Both the position numbers and the translations under genes were made by a program. The notes beneath the pieces were generated by a model. The model was not told the DNA's origin. It saw only the letters and a list, made by a program, of their open reading frames with translations, and did not search any database. From positions 21,816,378-21,880,377 of the forward strand of contig JAKGHH010000008.1 in the NCBI GenBank assembly GCA_022828595.1: a stretch of DNA of 64,000 bases, in the 5' to 3' direction. Positions 33,671 through 45,131 of the stretch are shown here, in pieces (the stretch's first letter is position 1; the number at the start of each line of letters is the position of its first letter). This DNA is from Nelumbo lutea (Eukaryota > Streptophyta > Magnoliopsida > Proteales > Nelumbonaceae).

Positions 33671-34931
33671 CAGATCTACTAACTAGTTTATGTAACTAAT
33701 CACTGTAAGGGGAGAGTAAGGTTCTAACGATATGCTTTTCTCACTGATCTTCGTGTCCAATACTCCCATATTCGTTTTGATAATGAGTGTGCAGAGGTAG
33801 TCAGGTAGGCTATGTTAGTGTAGCAGCTGATACATGGGCTTTCTGTCTAAATTATATTCAACTAATTTCTAGATCCCCCACCAGAGTAGGTTGCTATTTG
33901 GTGGAGGCTGAGACACTATAAAAAAGTGAGCAGTTTGGAAACGGATAGGTCTGCTAACCAGGTTTTCCACTGAAGGATGAATACTCAAGGAGTTAATCAT
34001 ATTTGAAAGTAGATTTGTAGATCTGTCTCAGAAGAGATTATGAACCTCGGATCATTGTACCTTCAATTTCTACTGGTGGCTGAATTTGAGCCTACAATTA
34101 TTGCCATATGTTCAGATTAAAAATGCCAAGCCTAAAACTCAACGTTCATGAAATTTTTATAAATTGCTTTCCATGAAACAAGGGTTTTCTTTTTTTTTTT
34201 TTTTTTTTTTTATTTGCAAGGATAAGTCTGATATCAATTGACTGGACCTTAGACCGAATCGAACTATTCTTTTGCCTTTTACTAAAGAAGGCTGTCTGCT
34301 CGCCACTCAAAGCGGCATACACCTAATTTTGGAGAACAAAACATAATCAATGATTTTATGGATTTTATATAAAAATCATGGAAAAGATTTTTAGATGTTG
34401 AAGCACTTGTGCATCTGAACCTAAAACCCGAGGTTTCTAATTAGAAGGAATTGATGGTTCTAAATGCAGTTTGGTTCGTAATGTTTAAAATTTAGATTTG
34501 GAAACTGTTCAAAAAAGGAGACCATTTGATAAGATATCAGCGGTTGATAAAGAGTACTGATGGGTTCAAAACTTCAGATGTACACAAAGAAGAAACGGAT
34601 CATAAACTGATTGCTCTGAAACAGTCTTTTTCGAACCTCAAATCCTCAAAAACACAGCAGTATTGTCAAAGTCTGTTTAACCTGTTTTTGTTAATGAAGT
34701 TAAGAGATTAAATTAAGACATCTGCAAGGAAAGGAAAGGAAAAGTAGGGAAACCTTTACAAACCTTGGATAGGTTTCCTCCCTATCTTTTCATTCAAACC
34801 AAACATAGCCTTAAATTAGTCATTTCAGAGCAGCAGATTGCTTTTATCATGCTTTGCAGGTGATCATGGATCATATATAGCCTCAGTGAACTACCCAGTA
34901 ATCTTTTCTGCACTTCCTGTTCTCATTCCTA

Positions 34932-35049
34932 AGGTTCAGTTTGGAAGGAGTACAAATACAAATATGTACAGTGCAAATATACAAAATAATACAAAATGTA
35001 AGACTTTGTACTCTGCATATTTGTATTTGCACTCCTTCCAAACTGAGCC
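34932..35049. mobile_element. Tourist-like MITE, GGCTCAGTTTGG family (118 bp)
   Basis: Ends GGTTCAGTTTGGAAGGAG and CTCCTTCCAAACTGAGCC, flanked by TAA (34929-34931, 35050-35052). It is the cleanest short copy, nearly a perfect hairpin. Confidence 0.83.
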
Positions 35050-36136
35050 TAAAGTGTTCCAAAAAGAGATCAACTACGTATATAATCTTTTTTTTTTCTG
35101 TAAAGTACTTAGTGGTGCTCATTGAGGTATGTTTTCAATAGATTTTCAGTGTGGATTTTTAGACAATGATGTATGATCAACTGATTCTGTTATCTGTATA
35201 GAACTTTGCTTTTGTTTATAAAGAAAAAGAACAGAAGTTCCTGGTGTTCAAAGATTACGTAGTGGTGAGTGGTGAAAAATTCAAGAATGCTAATGTGAAG
35301 AAAGAATTAATGTGACCTTTGAACCTTGAAATCATTTCTCATGACTTTAATCCATCTCTTTTGGCCTGCCGTAGTTCATGGTAATAGTTATTGATTTCAC
35401 AATATGATAGGAGACATGTAGTTCAAAACTAGTAGTGTTTCTCACGCAAGTCATGGGTTTCTAATGGATTTATATTAGAACAGAAGGGAAAGATAATAGA
35501 TCAATTTATCATTCTCTAGTGTTATCCAATCGGTTGGTTGGTTGATTTTGCATTCTTTGTATAGCCGTTTATGTGACAATTAACCTCGAATGTATCACAT
35601 AGTCCTTGTTATACGTCTTAATTTCAGTCCAAGTTCGGTTTTCTGTTTACAGTTCAAAAATCTGTACTTCATCCCCTAGTTATCTGATTAATCTTTATCC
35701 AAGTATGAAGTTTTAAATTGGTTTGTTTAATAGTTAATACAACAAATTGACGAGCAAACAATGCCACAAGTCTATAAAACAATGCACTAAATAGGCCTTG
35801 TCAGTCAAATAACTTTTGGAAGTAGAGAATAAAAGTAAGAGTTTACTAAGTGAAAAGATAGTGGGGAGGACTCAAATTTCTTTAACTGTGAAACTCAGCT
35901 CTGGGATAACTCTTATAAGTTTGTCAACTTTGTATTAGAGTAGCAGACTAGTAGTTGGGGAAAGTCAGAACTAAAAGGGAGGGCATATTGATACAAAGAC
36001 TTCACCTCCCCAACATCCCTCTTCTGAATCAATGAATTCTATTCATTAGAAAAAAGTCGGTATGCATTTAGTAGAAGTTCAATTTTGCTGGGTGGAAGGT
36101 ACAAAAGAGAGAGAGAGAGAGAGTGCTGGATTTTTT

Positions 36137-36189
36137 ATCCCACATGGGATAAGAGTAAAGAGGTGGCAGGGAGAGCTGAATTATAAAAT
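36137..36189 (+). promoter_or_regulatory. snRNA promoter of U2 copy 4: USE and TATA
   Basis: ATCCCACATGG at 36137-36147 and TATAAAAT from 36182; spacing 34 bp. A GA microsatellite lies just upstream (36105-36122). Confidence 0.85.
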
Positions 36190-36213
36190 TTAAACTGAGA
36201 GACAAAACAAAGC

Positions 36214-36412
36214 ATACCTTTCTCGGCCTTTTGGCTAAGATCAAGTGTAGTATCTGTTCTTATCAGTTTAATATCTGATACGTGGGCCATCGGCCCACAT
36301 GATATTAAATTAATTTTTCTTGGGGGAAAGCCCACTTCAGTAGCTTGCTACTGGGACTTTCAAGCGTCGCCCATGCGTTGCAATACTGCACGGGCCTGGT
36401 GCACCCCTACCG
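36214..36412 (+). ncRNA. U2: U2 spliceosomal snRNA, copy 4 (complete)
   Basis: ATACCTTTCTCGGCCTTTTG start, intact GTAGTA branch-site stretch, perfect GTGGGCCATCGGCCCAC hairpin, normal Sm site (AATTTTTC). The last hairpin has one change (CCCATGCG against CTGCACGGGCC), and the end reads CACCCCTACCG rather than CCACCA. About 199 nt. With copy 2 it is the likeliest working U2 here. Confidence 0.9.
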
Positions 36413-36604
36413 ATTCTTTCGTTAAAGTTTTCTATATTTGCGGCAAAGATGTGGTCTACCTTGGTTTTGGACGGCCCGCTAGATGTTGTGGGTGGTTATG
36501 GGTCTGGACTGATTTTTCTATCAAATAATTCCAATGTTCCGTTTGTCTTATCAAATGATTCTTTTATTCAATAATTCCAATATTCTGATATTCCGTTTGG
36601 TTGT

Positions 36605-36662
36605 GGAATATGGGGGGCACTTTAGTGAGGTCGGGTATGGGGGGCACTTTAGTGAGGTCGGG
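36605..36662. repeat. Short tandem duplication (27 bp x 2)
   Basis: TATGGGGGGCACTTTAGTGA with GGTCGGG follows itself directly. Just downstream of U2 copy 4. Confidence 0.8.
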
Positions 36663-36885
36663 GTCAGGGATGGGGCAATCTCTGAATCCCTGATTGGATT
36701 CGGGGACGGGGAAGTGGAATATGGAATCATAAACGTCGTAGCAAATAAGGTGTTATTTATCAAAATTTATGGGTGGGTTTTGATTGGTCAAAACTCTTTC
36801 TATATCATATCTTTCCGGGATCATAGATTTACCTATTGAATACAATATCAATATGGCCGATACTATGCTAGTTGACAGTCTGAAG

Positions 36886-37702
36886 TAGGGGTGCCAATTG
36901 GACTCGATTTGGTCCAATCCAATGTGAATCCATTACAAATGGACCAGGTCGAATTCAATTTAATGAATATTTTGGACTGTTTTAGACCGGTTCAATTCAA
37001 TGTTTAGACTAGGGCTGTTCATAACAATACCCAAACCGACCAAATCGACCAACCCGAGTTGGCCAGTTTTTCTTCAGCACCGATCGGTTTCGGGTTACAA
37101 AAAAACATAAACCAATGGTTCGATTCAGTTTCGGTTTTCATGTGTGAAAACCGAAACCGAACCCACCCAAACCGACTTATATATATTATATATAAAATTT
37201 CAGATATATAAAATATTAATTTTAATCCATCAAATCATTTTTAATTTCCAGGCATCCAGCCTTTGCTTTCTTAGACTTGATTCCTTTACCATTCACACTA
37301 AGAGAATCATTCACGAAACCAACCCAAACCGATTCAAACCGATCAGGTCGGTTTTACTTAATACTAGGTCGGTTTTGGTTTCATTTCTAGATAAACCGAC
37401 AAAGTCGGGTCGGTTGGAAAAACGCCAGTAAACCAACCCAACCCGACCCATGAACAGCCCTAGTTTGGACCATTCAATTTGTTCAAATTTGTTTTAGTTT
37501 AGATTAATTCTAACTCAAACCTGGTCCATTGACACCTATACTCTTATCTTCTATCAATAAGACCAAATATTGGCTCAACCCAACCCAATCCAATATAAAT
37601 TCATTATATTTGGACCAGATCAAATCCAATTCAATAAATACTTTGGACCATTAAGTTTGGTTGGATGGGGTCCAACCCAAAATCAATCCATTGACACCCC
37701 TA
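36886..37702. mobile_element. hAT-type MITE, TAGGGGTG family, host of a nested MITE
   Basis: Left end TAGGGGTGCCAATTGGAC, right end CCATTGACACCCCTA, flanked by a perfect 8 bp duplication GTCTGAAG (36878-36885, 37703-37710). The 453 bp element at 37010-37462 and its target duplication interrupt it. A further copy of the right end plus GTCTGAAG occurs at about 37793-37810. Confidence 0.85.
37010..37462. mobile_element. hAT-type MITE, TAGGGCTGTTCAT family, nested (453 bp)
   Basis: Inverted ends TAGGGCTGTTCAT and ATGAACAGCCCTA. Flanked by GTTTAGAC (37002-37009) and GTTTGGAC (37463-37470), an 8 bp duplication with one change. The interior is rich in AAACCGAC words. Confidence 0.87.
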
Positions 37703-37710
37703 GTCTGAAG

Positions 37711-38971
37711 GCATAATGCGCCGATTTTGTTCCGTCTAACCTGTCCAAATTGATATTGATTTGGATGGATTCCAACCCAAAATCGATAAATTGATACCCC
37801 TAGTCTGAAGGAAGTAATGCACCGATTCGTATACACTATACAGTGATACAGCCACGCAGGGCTGCACTCTGATATAAGCCCGGTATAATATAAACTTCAT
37901 ACAATTGATTTTTTTTTAGTAGAGTGAAAAAATTTCAAGTTTCATACAATTGGAGTGAAAATCTTTCAAGTTTCATACAATTGATTTGTTTTTTCACTTT
38001 GTTCAGTGCATACAATTTTAAAAGTCGATCTTGTTATAATCTGAATTTAACTTCAATCTGCTATAAGCCCGGTAACATAAGATTCGGTTTGAATCAAAAT
38101 ATTAAAATGAAACTGTATTTCCCATTTGATGGAATACATTCGCAGCCGTAAACTGTATTAAAATGAAACTGGACAGTCTAGACCTGGTCCACTTCTCAAA
38201 GCATCTAGGACGGGCCTGCAGTCATCCTATTCAAAATACTTGGCTTCATAATTTGTTGACAAAGGGAGGCAACACCCTGTCCGTTTGAATTGTTAAGTTG
38301 TTGGACAACCTATGCCCGATCTATGGCCCACACAAATCACATAGATGGAGTACTTTCAAGTTTCAACCACACGATTTGGAATTGTGATTTTCTGAAGGTC
38401 ATTGATGTATTATGCATCCAAAACTCGTAACCTGACATGTAGAAAATTCAAAAGAATGCAATCCAAAACGTTTTGTTGAAGCCCACATGTTATAAACTTG
38501 TAGCAATTTCATGTACTTCCCCTATGTTATTCAATTCTACAATGAGCCCCCAATAGTTTACAGATTGACAACATTTACAAAATGAAGATGCGAAACTACC
38601 ACGGGTCCACCCATACGAAAATAAATAAACAAAAAACATTGAGAACAAAATGCAAAAAATGTCCTAAATTACAAACAAATACTATGTTTCCTAATCTCTT
38701 TTTTCAATTCAGAAATTAAAAGGAAATATTATTAAATCATAATAATTTTATGTCATTCAAGGATTTGGGCCATATGGCCGATGAATAAGCAGGAGGATCA
38801 GTGATGAGTGGGCATAAACAACATAAAAAGAAAAGTACTTAATTAAGGACCATTTGATGGAAAACTAAATTATAAAAAACCAAAACCACCCCCACGAGGG
38901 TCATACATTCCCAGGTCTTGAAAAGGCAACTGGATTCTTGCCTAAGGTATCATGGAACAATGGCCCCTTTA
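37711..38971. other. Spacer
   Basis: 37711-37810 is a second, partial copy of the outer MITE's right end. The remainder is AT-rich; no gene recognised. Confidence 0.5.
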
Positions 38972-39074
38972 GGCCGTGTTTGGTTTGAAAGAAAATATAG
39001 GAAAAGGAGAAGGTGGAGAAACCCATACAAACCTCGTACAGATTTCTCTTCCTTTTCAAACCAAACACAGAATT
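38972..39074. mobile_element. Short MITE (GGCCGTGTTTGGTTTGAA type)
   Basis: Ends GGCCGTGTTTGGTTTGAAAG and CTTTTCAAACCAAACACAG, flanked by TTA. Related pieces lie near 14920-15030, 19587-19660 and 34730-34810. Confidence 0.6.
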
Positions 39075-40354
39075 AGGGAAAACATATATTGTGTTTGATA
39101 CAATTGCTGCTTTTATTTTGAGTTGATAAATATAAATTGGGGAGAGATGCGTTGTCACATCACATAAGAGTCAGAATGATTATACTTCACCCCTAGAGAA
39201 AGAAATGATTTGATGTTTCTACAAACAGCATTCACACTCGTGTCTGCTTCAACTTATATCCAGACTCAGATAACAGCAACGGTACTATAATGTCCCCAAT
39301 AAATATGCTAGAAACAGAAACCCACAACCACCCCATAGCCAACCATGTATATTTAGTTATGAAAGACCAAATAATTTAGGCCAACTTGTTTGATCATAGC
39401 CTGAGCTACATGACATGTGCTACCAGGTTGGAAGTTGGAACCTGCCTCATCTATGGCACCTAATGCTATGGAGAATAATGATTCTTCGCAGTTAATATAA
39501 CACCGAAAGAACCATGGAATATAGAACTGACAATGTAAAACAAACCCAAATATCACATCCGCAAGTTTTACTTTGTGGTCTATTCATTCCAAGGACACCA
39601 AACAGGTGACAAATTATTTTACAAGCAAACAGATGGTAATTGTTTGCCATACATAAAAGTCAATCATCTTGTACTAAGGGATGGTTTCCTGGACAGCTTA
39701 GAAGATGATTGTTAAATGTTTCAATGAGAACAAATGTCGTGCAAACCCATAAAGAAGATGCAGGTGCCTAGCAAAATCTCTGGGGACTTCTAAACAAACC
39801 ATAAACATGGACAGAATTTGATGTAACCGACCCCAAAAAGACAGAATTAAGGCTGAGTTAGTATGTATAATGAGAAAATAGGATCCTCAGGATGATGCTA
39901 TTACGAAAAATATTTGTAGAAATCCAACATTTGAACGAATAAATTGAATTCGAACCACAGACAAGGGTTGTACTTTCGTTGTGAACTAAAAACATGCATC
40001 GAAGTTCACTACTGGAGCACTGAAGCTAAGAAAGTATTGAAATCAAAGCTTCTAAGCTCAAACTCTCCCACAGAAAGTAGCTCATAAGAATAGCAGAAAC
40101 CAATAAAAAAATAGAGAAGAAGTGAATTAAACCCTAGCATCACATCGAGTGAATATAAAAAATGAAATCTAACTTGTCATTCAAATATTAATTAATCTCA
40201 TCGACATGCCTGTGAAGTGGGCTTACAGGAGTTCCCCAGCTAATTAATGTGCAAAATACAGAAAGAGTGCTATTCATTCATGTCTTGCAATAACTAAAAT
40301 CCTAAATCGACTCAAAAAGAGAACAAAAAGGAAAATATAGAAATATAATCCACC
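39075..40354. other. Spacer, 3' side of RPL39
   Basis: It includes the RPL39 3'UTR next to 40354. No other gene recognised. Confidence 0.5.
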
Positions 40355-40740
40355 TCAAAACCCTAGTTTCGTGCGGCGCCAGTGCCTGCGCTTGGCATTG
40401 TACCTGAAAACACGAAAATCAGAAGTTAGTGTAAGAAATGTAAGAATTAGGAAATAATAAGTACCCATTACTTAGATTATTGAACAGAGGCAAGAAAAAG
40501 TGATGAGACGAAATGAGATGAGAAGAACAAATGATGGGGACCTGATGGTGTTGTCGGTCCTCATACGGATCCAGTGAGGGATGGGCCTGTTCTGCCTCAT
40601 CTTCTTGGCGAGCTTCTTCTTGATTCTGAACGTTTTGTGCGACGGCTGCAAATCGAAATAAAGTTTCGAACAATCAACGAATCGAACTAAAAAAATCACA
40701 AATTGAAGGAGAGAGTTACAGGGATTGAGAGAATTACCAT
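40355..40740 (-). CDS. RPL39: 60S ribosomal protein L39 (eL39), complete
   Basis: Small basic protein of the large ribosomal subunit, lining the peptide exit tunnel. Three coding exons: 40738-40740 (the ATG alone), 40542-40645 and 40355-40403, with GT/AG at every junction, giving 51 residues, the family's usual length. The protein starts [16 protein letters not shown], continues [17 protein letters not shown] and ends [10 protein letters not shown], all strongly conserved. An intron directly after the start codon is common in plant ribosomal protein genes. Upstream lie two telo-box type motifs and a TATA box. No defect seen; probably the only intact protein gene lying wholly inside the window. 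Confidence 0.96.
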
Positions 40741-40789
40741 TTTCGATTCAGGTTCAGGGCTCAACGGCGAAAGCCTGGAAGAAGCAAGA

Positions 40790-40837
40790 AAACCCTAATA
40801 GGAGAAACCCTATGTTGCAAATTTGATATCTTTTATA
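40790..40837 (-). promoter_or_regulatory. RPL39 promoter: TATA box and telo-box motifs
   Basis: TATAAAAG on the minus strand (40830-40837) lies about 90 bp upstream of the ATG. AAACCCTAA (40790-40798) and AAACCCTA (40805-40812) are telo-box elements typical of plant ribosomal protein genes. Confidence 0.65.
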
Positions 40838-40984
40838 TCTAGGGATAATGAACCGATGTTGCAGGACGCGACGAAGGTAAACGGGTCGGCTTCCGCACGG
40901 TTTTAGATCAACCCGAACATAAACAGAGCCAACTCGGCCCGACTACACACCCATCAATCAATGGATCATCTTGGATGCTCACCT

Positions 40985-41900
40985 ACCAACCAATTGCCAA
41001 TAACCCACTTAGTTGGGTCATGATTGAAGATCTACAAAGTAACAATATAGAAAGAAGCCCAAACCCAAGAAGAAATGGCAGCTCTATTAATCGACCAGGA
41101 GGCATCATGCTTAAGATATTTAGCTTATAAGACTTGCACCCAAAGATTATCCTTCCTTCCTTATTAGAAATCTCTAGTTCATGATCATATGACTCTACTA
41201 ATATCGTGAAAACCCAGGCCACCCACATACTTGTGTTGCATGATTGAATCCCAACTCGAATGATCATTTGAGTGAGAGAGCTGGAGAGAGAATAATTAGG
41301 AATTGCCTGCAAGACACTTTTGAGGCTGTGATAATAATATTTAGCCTTCCAACAATGTGCTTCTAATTTTGTTTAGAGAATAGTTTATCCGGTAGATATA
41401 TATGCACCCAAGTATTTATCAAGGTTGTTTGTAAGCCTCACTCCCATGATAGAGGCAAGGAGACTGTTATTATGCCTATGGACATTGGGACTAAAGAAGA
41501 TGGAAGGTTTTTGGATATTCACAAGTTGACCTGACCACCCAATGAAAGAACCCAAGCACTCCTTAATCTTATTAAACTCATTGATAGAAGCCCACCCAAA
41601 TATCAAAATATCATCTGCGAAAAAAGGTGGTTAAGAGAATAGGTTCCCCTACCCAACCTTTATCTTTTGAGAGAGCTCACTGACATTTTCTTAAGTAGGA
41701 GCAAGAAAAAACATCAAAACTAAGATTGAAAAGGTAAGGGGAGGGGACAACCTTGTACCAATCCCCTTTGTGGATATAAAGGGAAACATGGGATCCTATA
41801 GGAATAGACTATGCACCTATAAATTAGTTCACAACTAAGCTGCAATCATTTTAAGTACAAAATCCCACTCCATACGATCATGAGATCAAATCAGCCCCTC
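40985..41900 (-). mobile_element. LINE reverse transcriptase remnant
   Basis: The minus strand shows WDFVLK, a QRGLVQGCPL block near 41740, the catalytic FADDILIFGWASINEF (about 41580-41625), VNIQKPSIFFSPNV and a SVLQAIPNYSLSSSL block near 41310, in RT order but in several frames. 5' and 3' ends not resolved. It lies between RPL39 and the TNL C-JID exon. Confidence 0.72.
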
Positions 41901-41904
41901 ACAA

Positions 41905-42085
41905 GACACGGCGGAGATGTGCTGTGGGATGTTGTGGGGCTGATTTCAACTCTACCATCATATAGTCTTGTGGGGCACAATCTAGTCATTATCTGAAGAT
42001 GTTCTCAATACACAGCGGGGATGTATTATGGGATGTTGTGGGGCTGATTTGAACTCTACCATCATACAGTCTTGTAGGGCACAGG
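41905..42085. repeat. Tandem repeat pair, about 107 bp period
   Basis: GGGATGTTGTGGGGCTGATT and AACTCTACCATCATA recur in two blocks (from about 41906 and 42013). A related stretch near 55850-55940 shares GGGATGTGCTGTGGGG. Confidence 0.65.
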
Positions 42086-42307
42086 CTTGTGCCACAATTC
42101 TATTGTTTAGTGATATGCTTACCCGAAAGTGAAGATATTTTACATAAGAGTAAGAGGCCAAGAAATAATCGGCTTTAGTATCTGGGTAAGCACCTTTGTA
42201 AGAAAGTAATTACTACAATTACTCATTCAATTCAGAATCTAGTTTCTTTTTTTTTGGGATAAGCTACTCCTTCAGAATCTGGCTAAAACAACACACATAA
42301 ACCCACC

Positions 42308-43100
42308 TCATCTTGGCGAGGTCGGATCTGTATGGTCGCAGCATCTTGTTATAATACCCAATAAAACACGGGCACAATTGCTTTCTGTTACAAATTCAAA
42401 ACAGTGACTGGTTTGCTTTTTACTTTGATTGTTGGCTTGTTCGTGGTCTATAGCTTCTATTAGATCATCATACGGAGGATCTGGATGCATGAGCAACATT
42501 GATGGTAAAGCGACACGTTGCCTGATTGTGATTGGGCCGATGTAAGGGGCCCATTTGACATTGTTTGTGGGCACGCCCCTGTCAGATGGGCTACAACGAC
42601 GTCTCGCATCTACATCATCATGGGCTCTTATCTTCTCAGCCCATGGTCCATCATCGATTAATAACAATCCACGTCTATCGGCATTGCTGTTCCCCTCAAA
42701 TACTAGTTGCACCGCACACTTCAACCCTGTATTGATTCCCTCCTCGGAAGCAGGTGGAGGGTTGAACTCGGGATTTACTGTGAATCGGAGGCATCCAATC
42801 GCTGTTATGCGGTATGTGGCATAGCCAAATATGACGTCGATAGTTTGCCGGAAGCATAACACGCTGTCTGTAGGTCCAACTACGATGAGCGGTGGTTAAA
42901 TCATTGATACTTATGAAAGCATCATAATCAAAATCCAATGTGTTTCCATTGGCGGTGGCATAAACAGCGCATACATTCAAACCTCGGATCTTCCTGTCGA
43001 AAGGCACCATGAAAGTTGCTGAACACCCTTTTTCCGGATAGCTGAACCAACTTGGAATCTCTCTCCCGGGAAGGAATATATTACAGGGGCGAGGAAGTTC
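42308..43100 (-). pseudogene. TNL gene 1, exon 5: C-JID (post-LRR jelly-roll) exon
   Basis: Acceptor GGGCACAG|GAAC at 43101. Phase 0 gives ELPRPCNIFLPGREIPSWFS, the PG-IP-WF motif of C-JID, then GCSATFMVPFDRK, RGLNVCAVYATANGN, SWTYRQRVMLPAN and HIWLCHIPHNSDW. The frame breaks near 42730, and CAVQLVFEGNSNADRRGLLL continues in another frame to the stop at 42308. Against the 62.4 kb paralogue this is a net loss of about 32 bp. Read without correction the protein stops at 42696. Confidence 0.82.
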
Positions 43101-44498
43101 CTGTGCCCAAAAAAGAAATTTATCGGTGGATTAGATAGAAAATCTACGTTATTGAGCCTAGATTGAGCCCGGCCGGATCTGCTACCAAAATCATTTGTAA
43201 GAAGGCAATTCATTAAACATAAATTAAGGCCCGTTCGTTTTTCAGTAAATTATTTACTCAGATAAATGCAGTTACCTGAATAAGTTTTCCCTGGGAAACA
43301 TTTACCCGAGTAAGCATATTTACCCATATTCATTTATTTTTTATGTGAATAAAGTAATAACTATTTTAGTCATAAAAATTATTACTAAGAGGGGCTTTTT
43401 TGTCTCATTCAAGTATTGACAATTTTCTTCTAAGGTGAGAAAGTTATTTACCCACATAAAAGATAGGTATCATTTACCCGGATAAGCGACACCGAAGAAA
43501 ATAAAAATCTCATTGACCAATTCCCCCCACCCCCCCCCCCAAAAAAAGAAAAAAATCCGAAAAAAAAAACACCCCCTAAATTCTAAGTTTACAATCCATG
43601 AAGCATAAAAGCAAAAAAAGAGAGAACGCCAACGATCAGACCAATAGGCACAGAAAGAAGGGTCATTAACCTCTGACAGGGACCACTTCAATAAAATGGT
43701 GGGGTTAAAGATTATGAAATGGTCAAGGTTAACCCCAAATCAAGACAACATCAACCAGAAAAGAGAGGCTCACGTGTATTTAAGAAGGCCAAAGACTCCT
43801 CCCTCCAAGCGTTCAATAAAAATTCTCCTTAAACCCAGGATATTGCTTAATGAATAGCTAGAGTAGGATGCTCATGAATAATATAATTAATACATACATA
43901 TATATTATATATCTTATAATTATATACATTTTAAATTATATAGTATATACCCAGCCTGCGCCCACTATACATGCCCATATTCTTTTATTTCTCCAATATC
44001 CAAGGAATTATTTAAACATCAAAAGCCTATTCACTTTTCCTCCCCACTCTCTACCCACCATGAATTGCTGCCACACATCTCTCAATTCATAATAGAGATG
44101 TTTGACTTCAGTGGATAGGAAAAGTGAGTAAGAAATCCCGAGTGATCAAAACAGGGCTCTGCCCCATTCTCTTTGTCAATATCATTTAACCTTCCATTAA
44201 TTATTTTGTTGTATTATTTCGGTTTTACACGTCAAGTTGGATACACCCAGTTCATTAGTCTGAAAAAGATCGACAAACCTCAAATATGGGCTCCGCCCCT
44301 TTATCACTCTCAACAATTTTACATTCAACTATTAATTTTTTTCTTCTTCTTCTTTTTATGTTCTTCAGGGGTTACATGGATTTAGAATCAATTCGGGTAC
44401 AATTACTGCAGCAAACCTCCCTTTTGAAATCACTCCCAGGTTACTATTTTTGTTTGTAATAGAGAATAACAATCAACGGTTGATGCCTTGATGGTAAC
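43101..44498. other. TNL gene 1 last intron, part left of the gypsy element
   Basis: It holds a reverse-strand MITE-like repeat (43228-43490, see 19250) and an odd poly-C/poly-A tract (43524-43570). No coding signal. Confidence 0.55.
43228..43490. mobile_element. MITE-like repeat (19.25/55.1 kb family, reverse)
   Basis: It begins TTAAGGCCCGTTCGTTTTTC and contains the reverse complement of the ACTTTCC/ATACTTGAAT/GACAAAA blocks. Confidence 0.55.
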
Positions 44499-45131
44499 TG
44501 ATAAGGGGTGATTTGACCCGACCTAGCGACCGAGGTGCATGTGGATGCGATCAGCTAATCGGATGATAAACCAGCAAGGGGAGCCTTGTCAGTAGCTCGG
44601 GAACTTGAGCACCTCGGCATAAAATCATCTCGGCATAAAGGCACCTCGGCACCCTATTTAGTTTGGGGCCAAGGAACCAAAGTGCCACATAATTAACTCC
44701 AGAAGCTTCCCTAACGGACTCCGAATCTCTCGGGATTACGATGTCTAATAACATGGCTCATCTTCACTCTGCCCGAATCGAAGAAAAGTGATAAACCTTA
44801 TCAACTGGCGCATTGCTTTCCTTCGAAAACGGAACAGATCTTATCTATGCAGCCCGTAGATCCCAGAGCCTTTTCGTAAGATTCACGTCTACTCAACTAT
44901 ATAAGGGCATCAATCCTCAAGGTGAAGGTACGCGCGATTACTTGCACTCAAGTTCTCTAGAATTCATGCTTAGCTCGCAAATACAACATAGTACTGACTT
45001 AAGCATTGGAGCGACCTCACCAGGTCTTCTACCCCGGTCTCTTTGAGCCCTGTTTTGCATACTGATCCAGCTCGCAACGCGAGTACTTCCAACAATTCTC
45101 CAGCTAGGAGCTTCTAAATCACGCACCTTCA
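44499..45131 (+). repeat. gypsy 5' LTR
   Basis: 633 bp. TATA-like CTATATAAGGGC near 44897. Short repeats of CACCTCGGCATAAA are visible near 44610-44650. Confidence 0.88.

Larger units (their letters stand above)
33850..36430 (+). repeat. Segmental duplication copy F (ends in U2 copy 4)
   Basis: Partner of 14300-15420, with 34400-35740 also matching copy E (30600-31800). A T-run of about 25 lies at 34187-34211. Confidence 0.75.

Noticed and set aside
36534..36839. 101-codon frame with a tandem GHFSEVGYGGHFSEVG
   Set aside because: The repeat comes from the 27 bp DNA duplication; no domain, no splice context.
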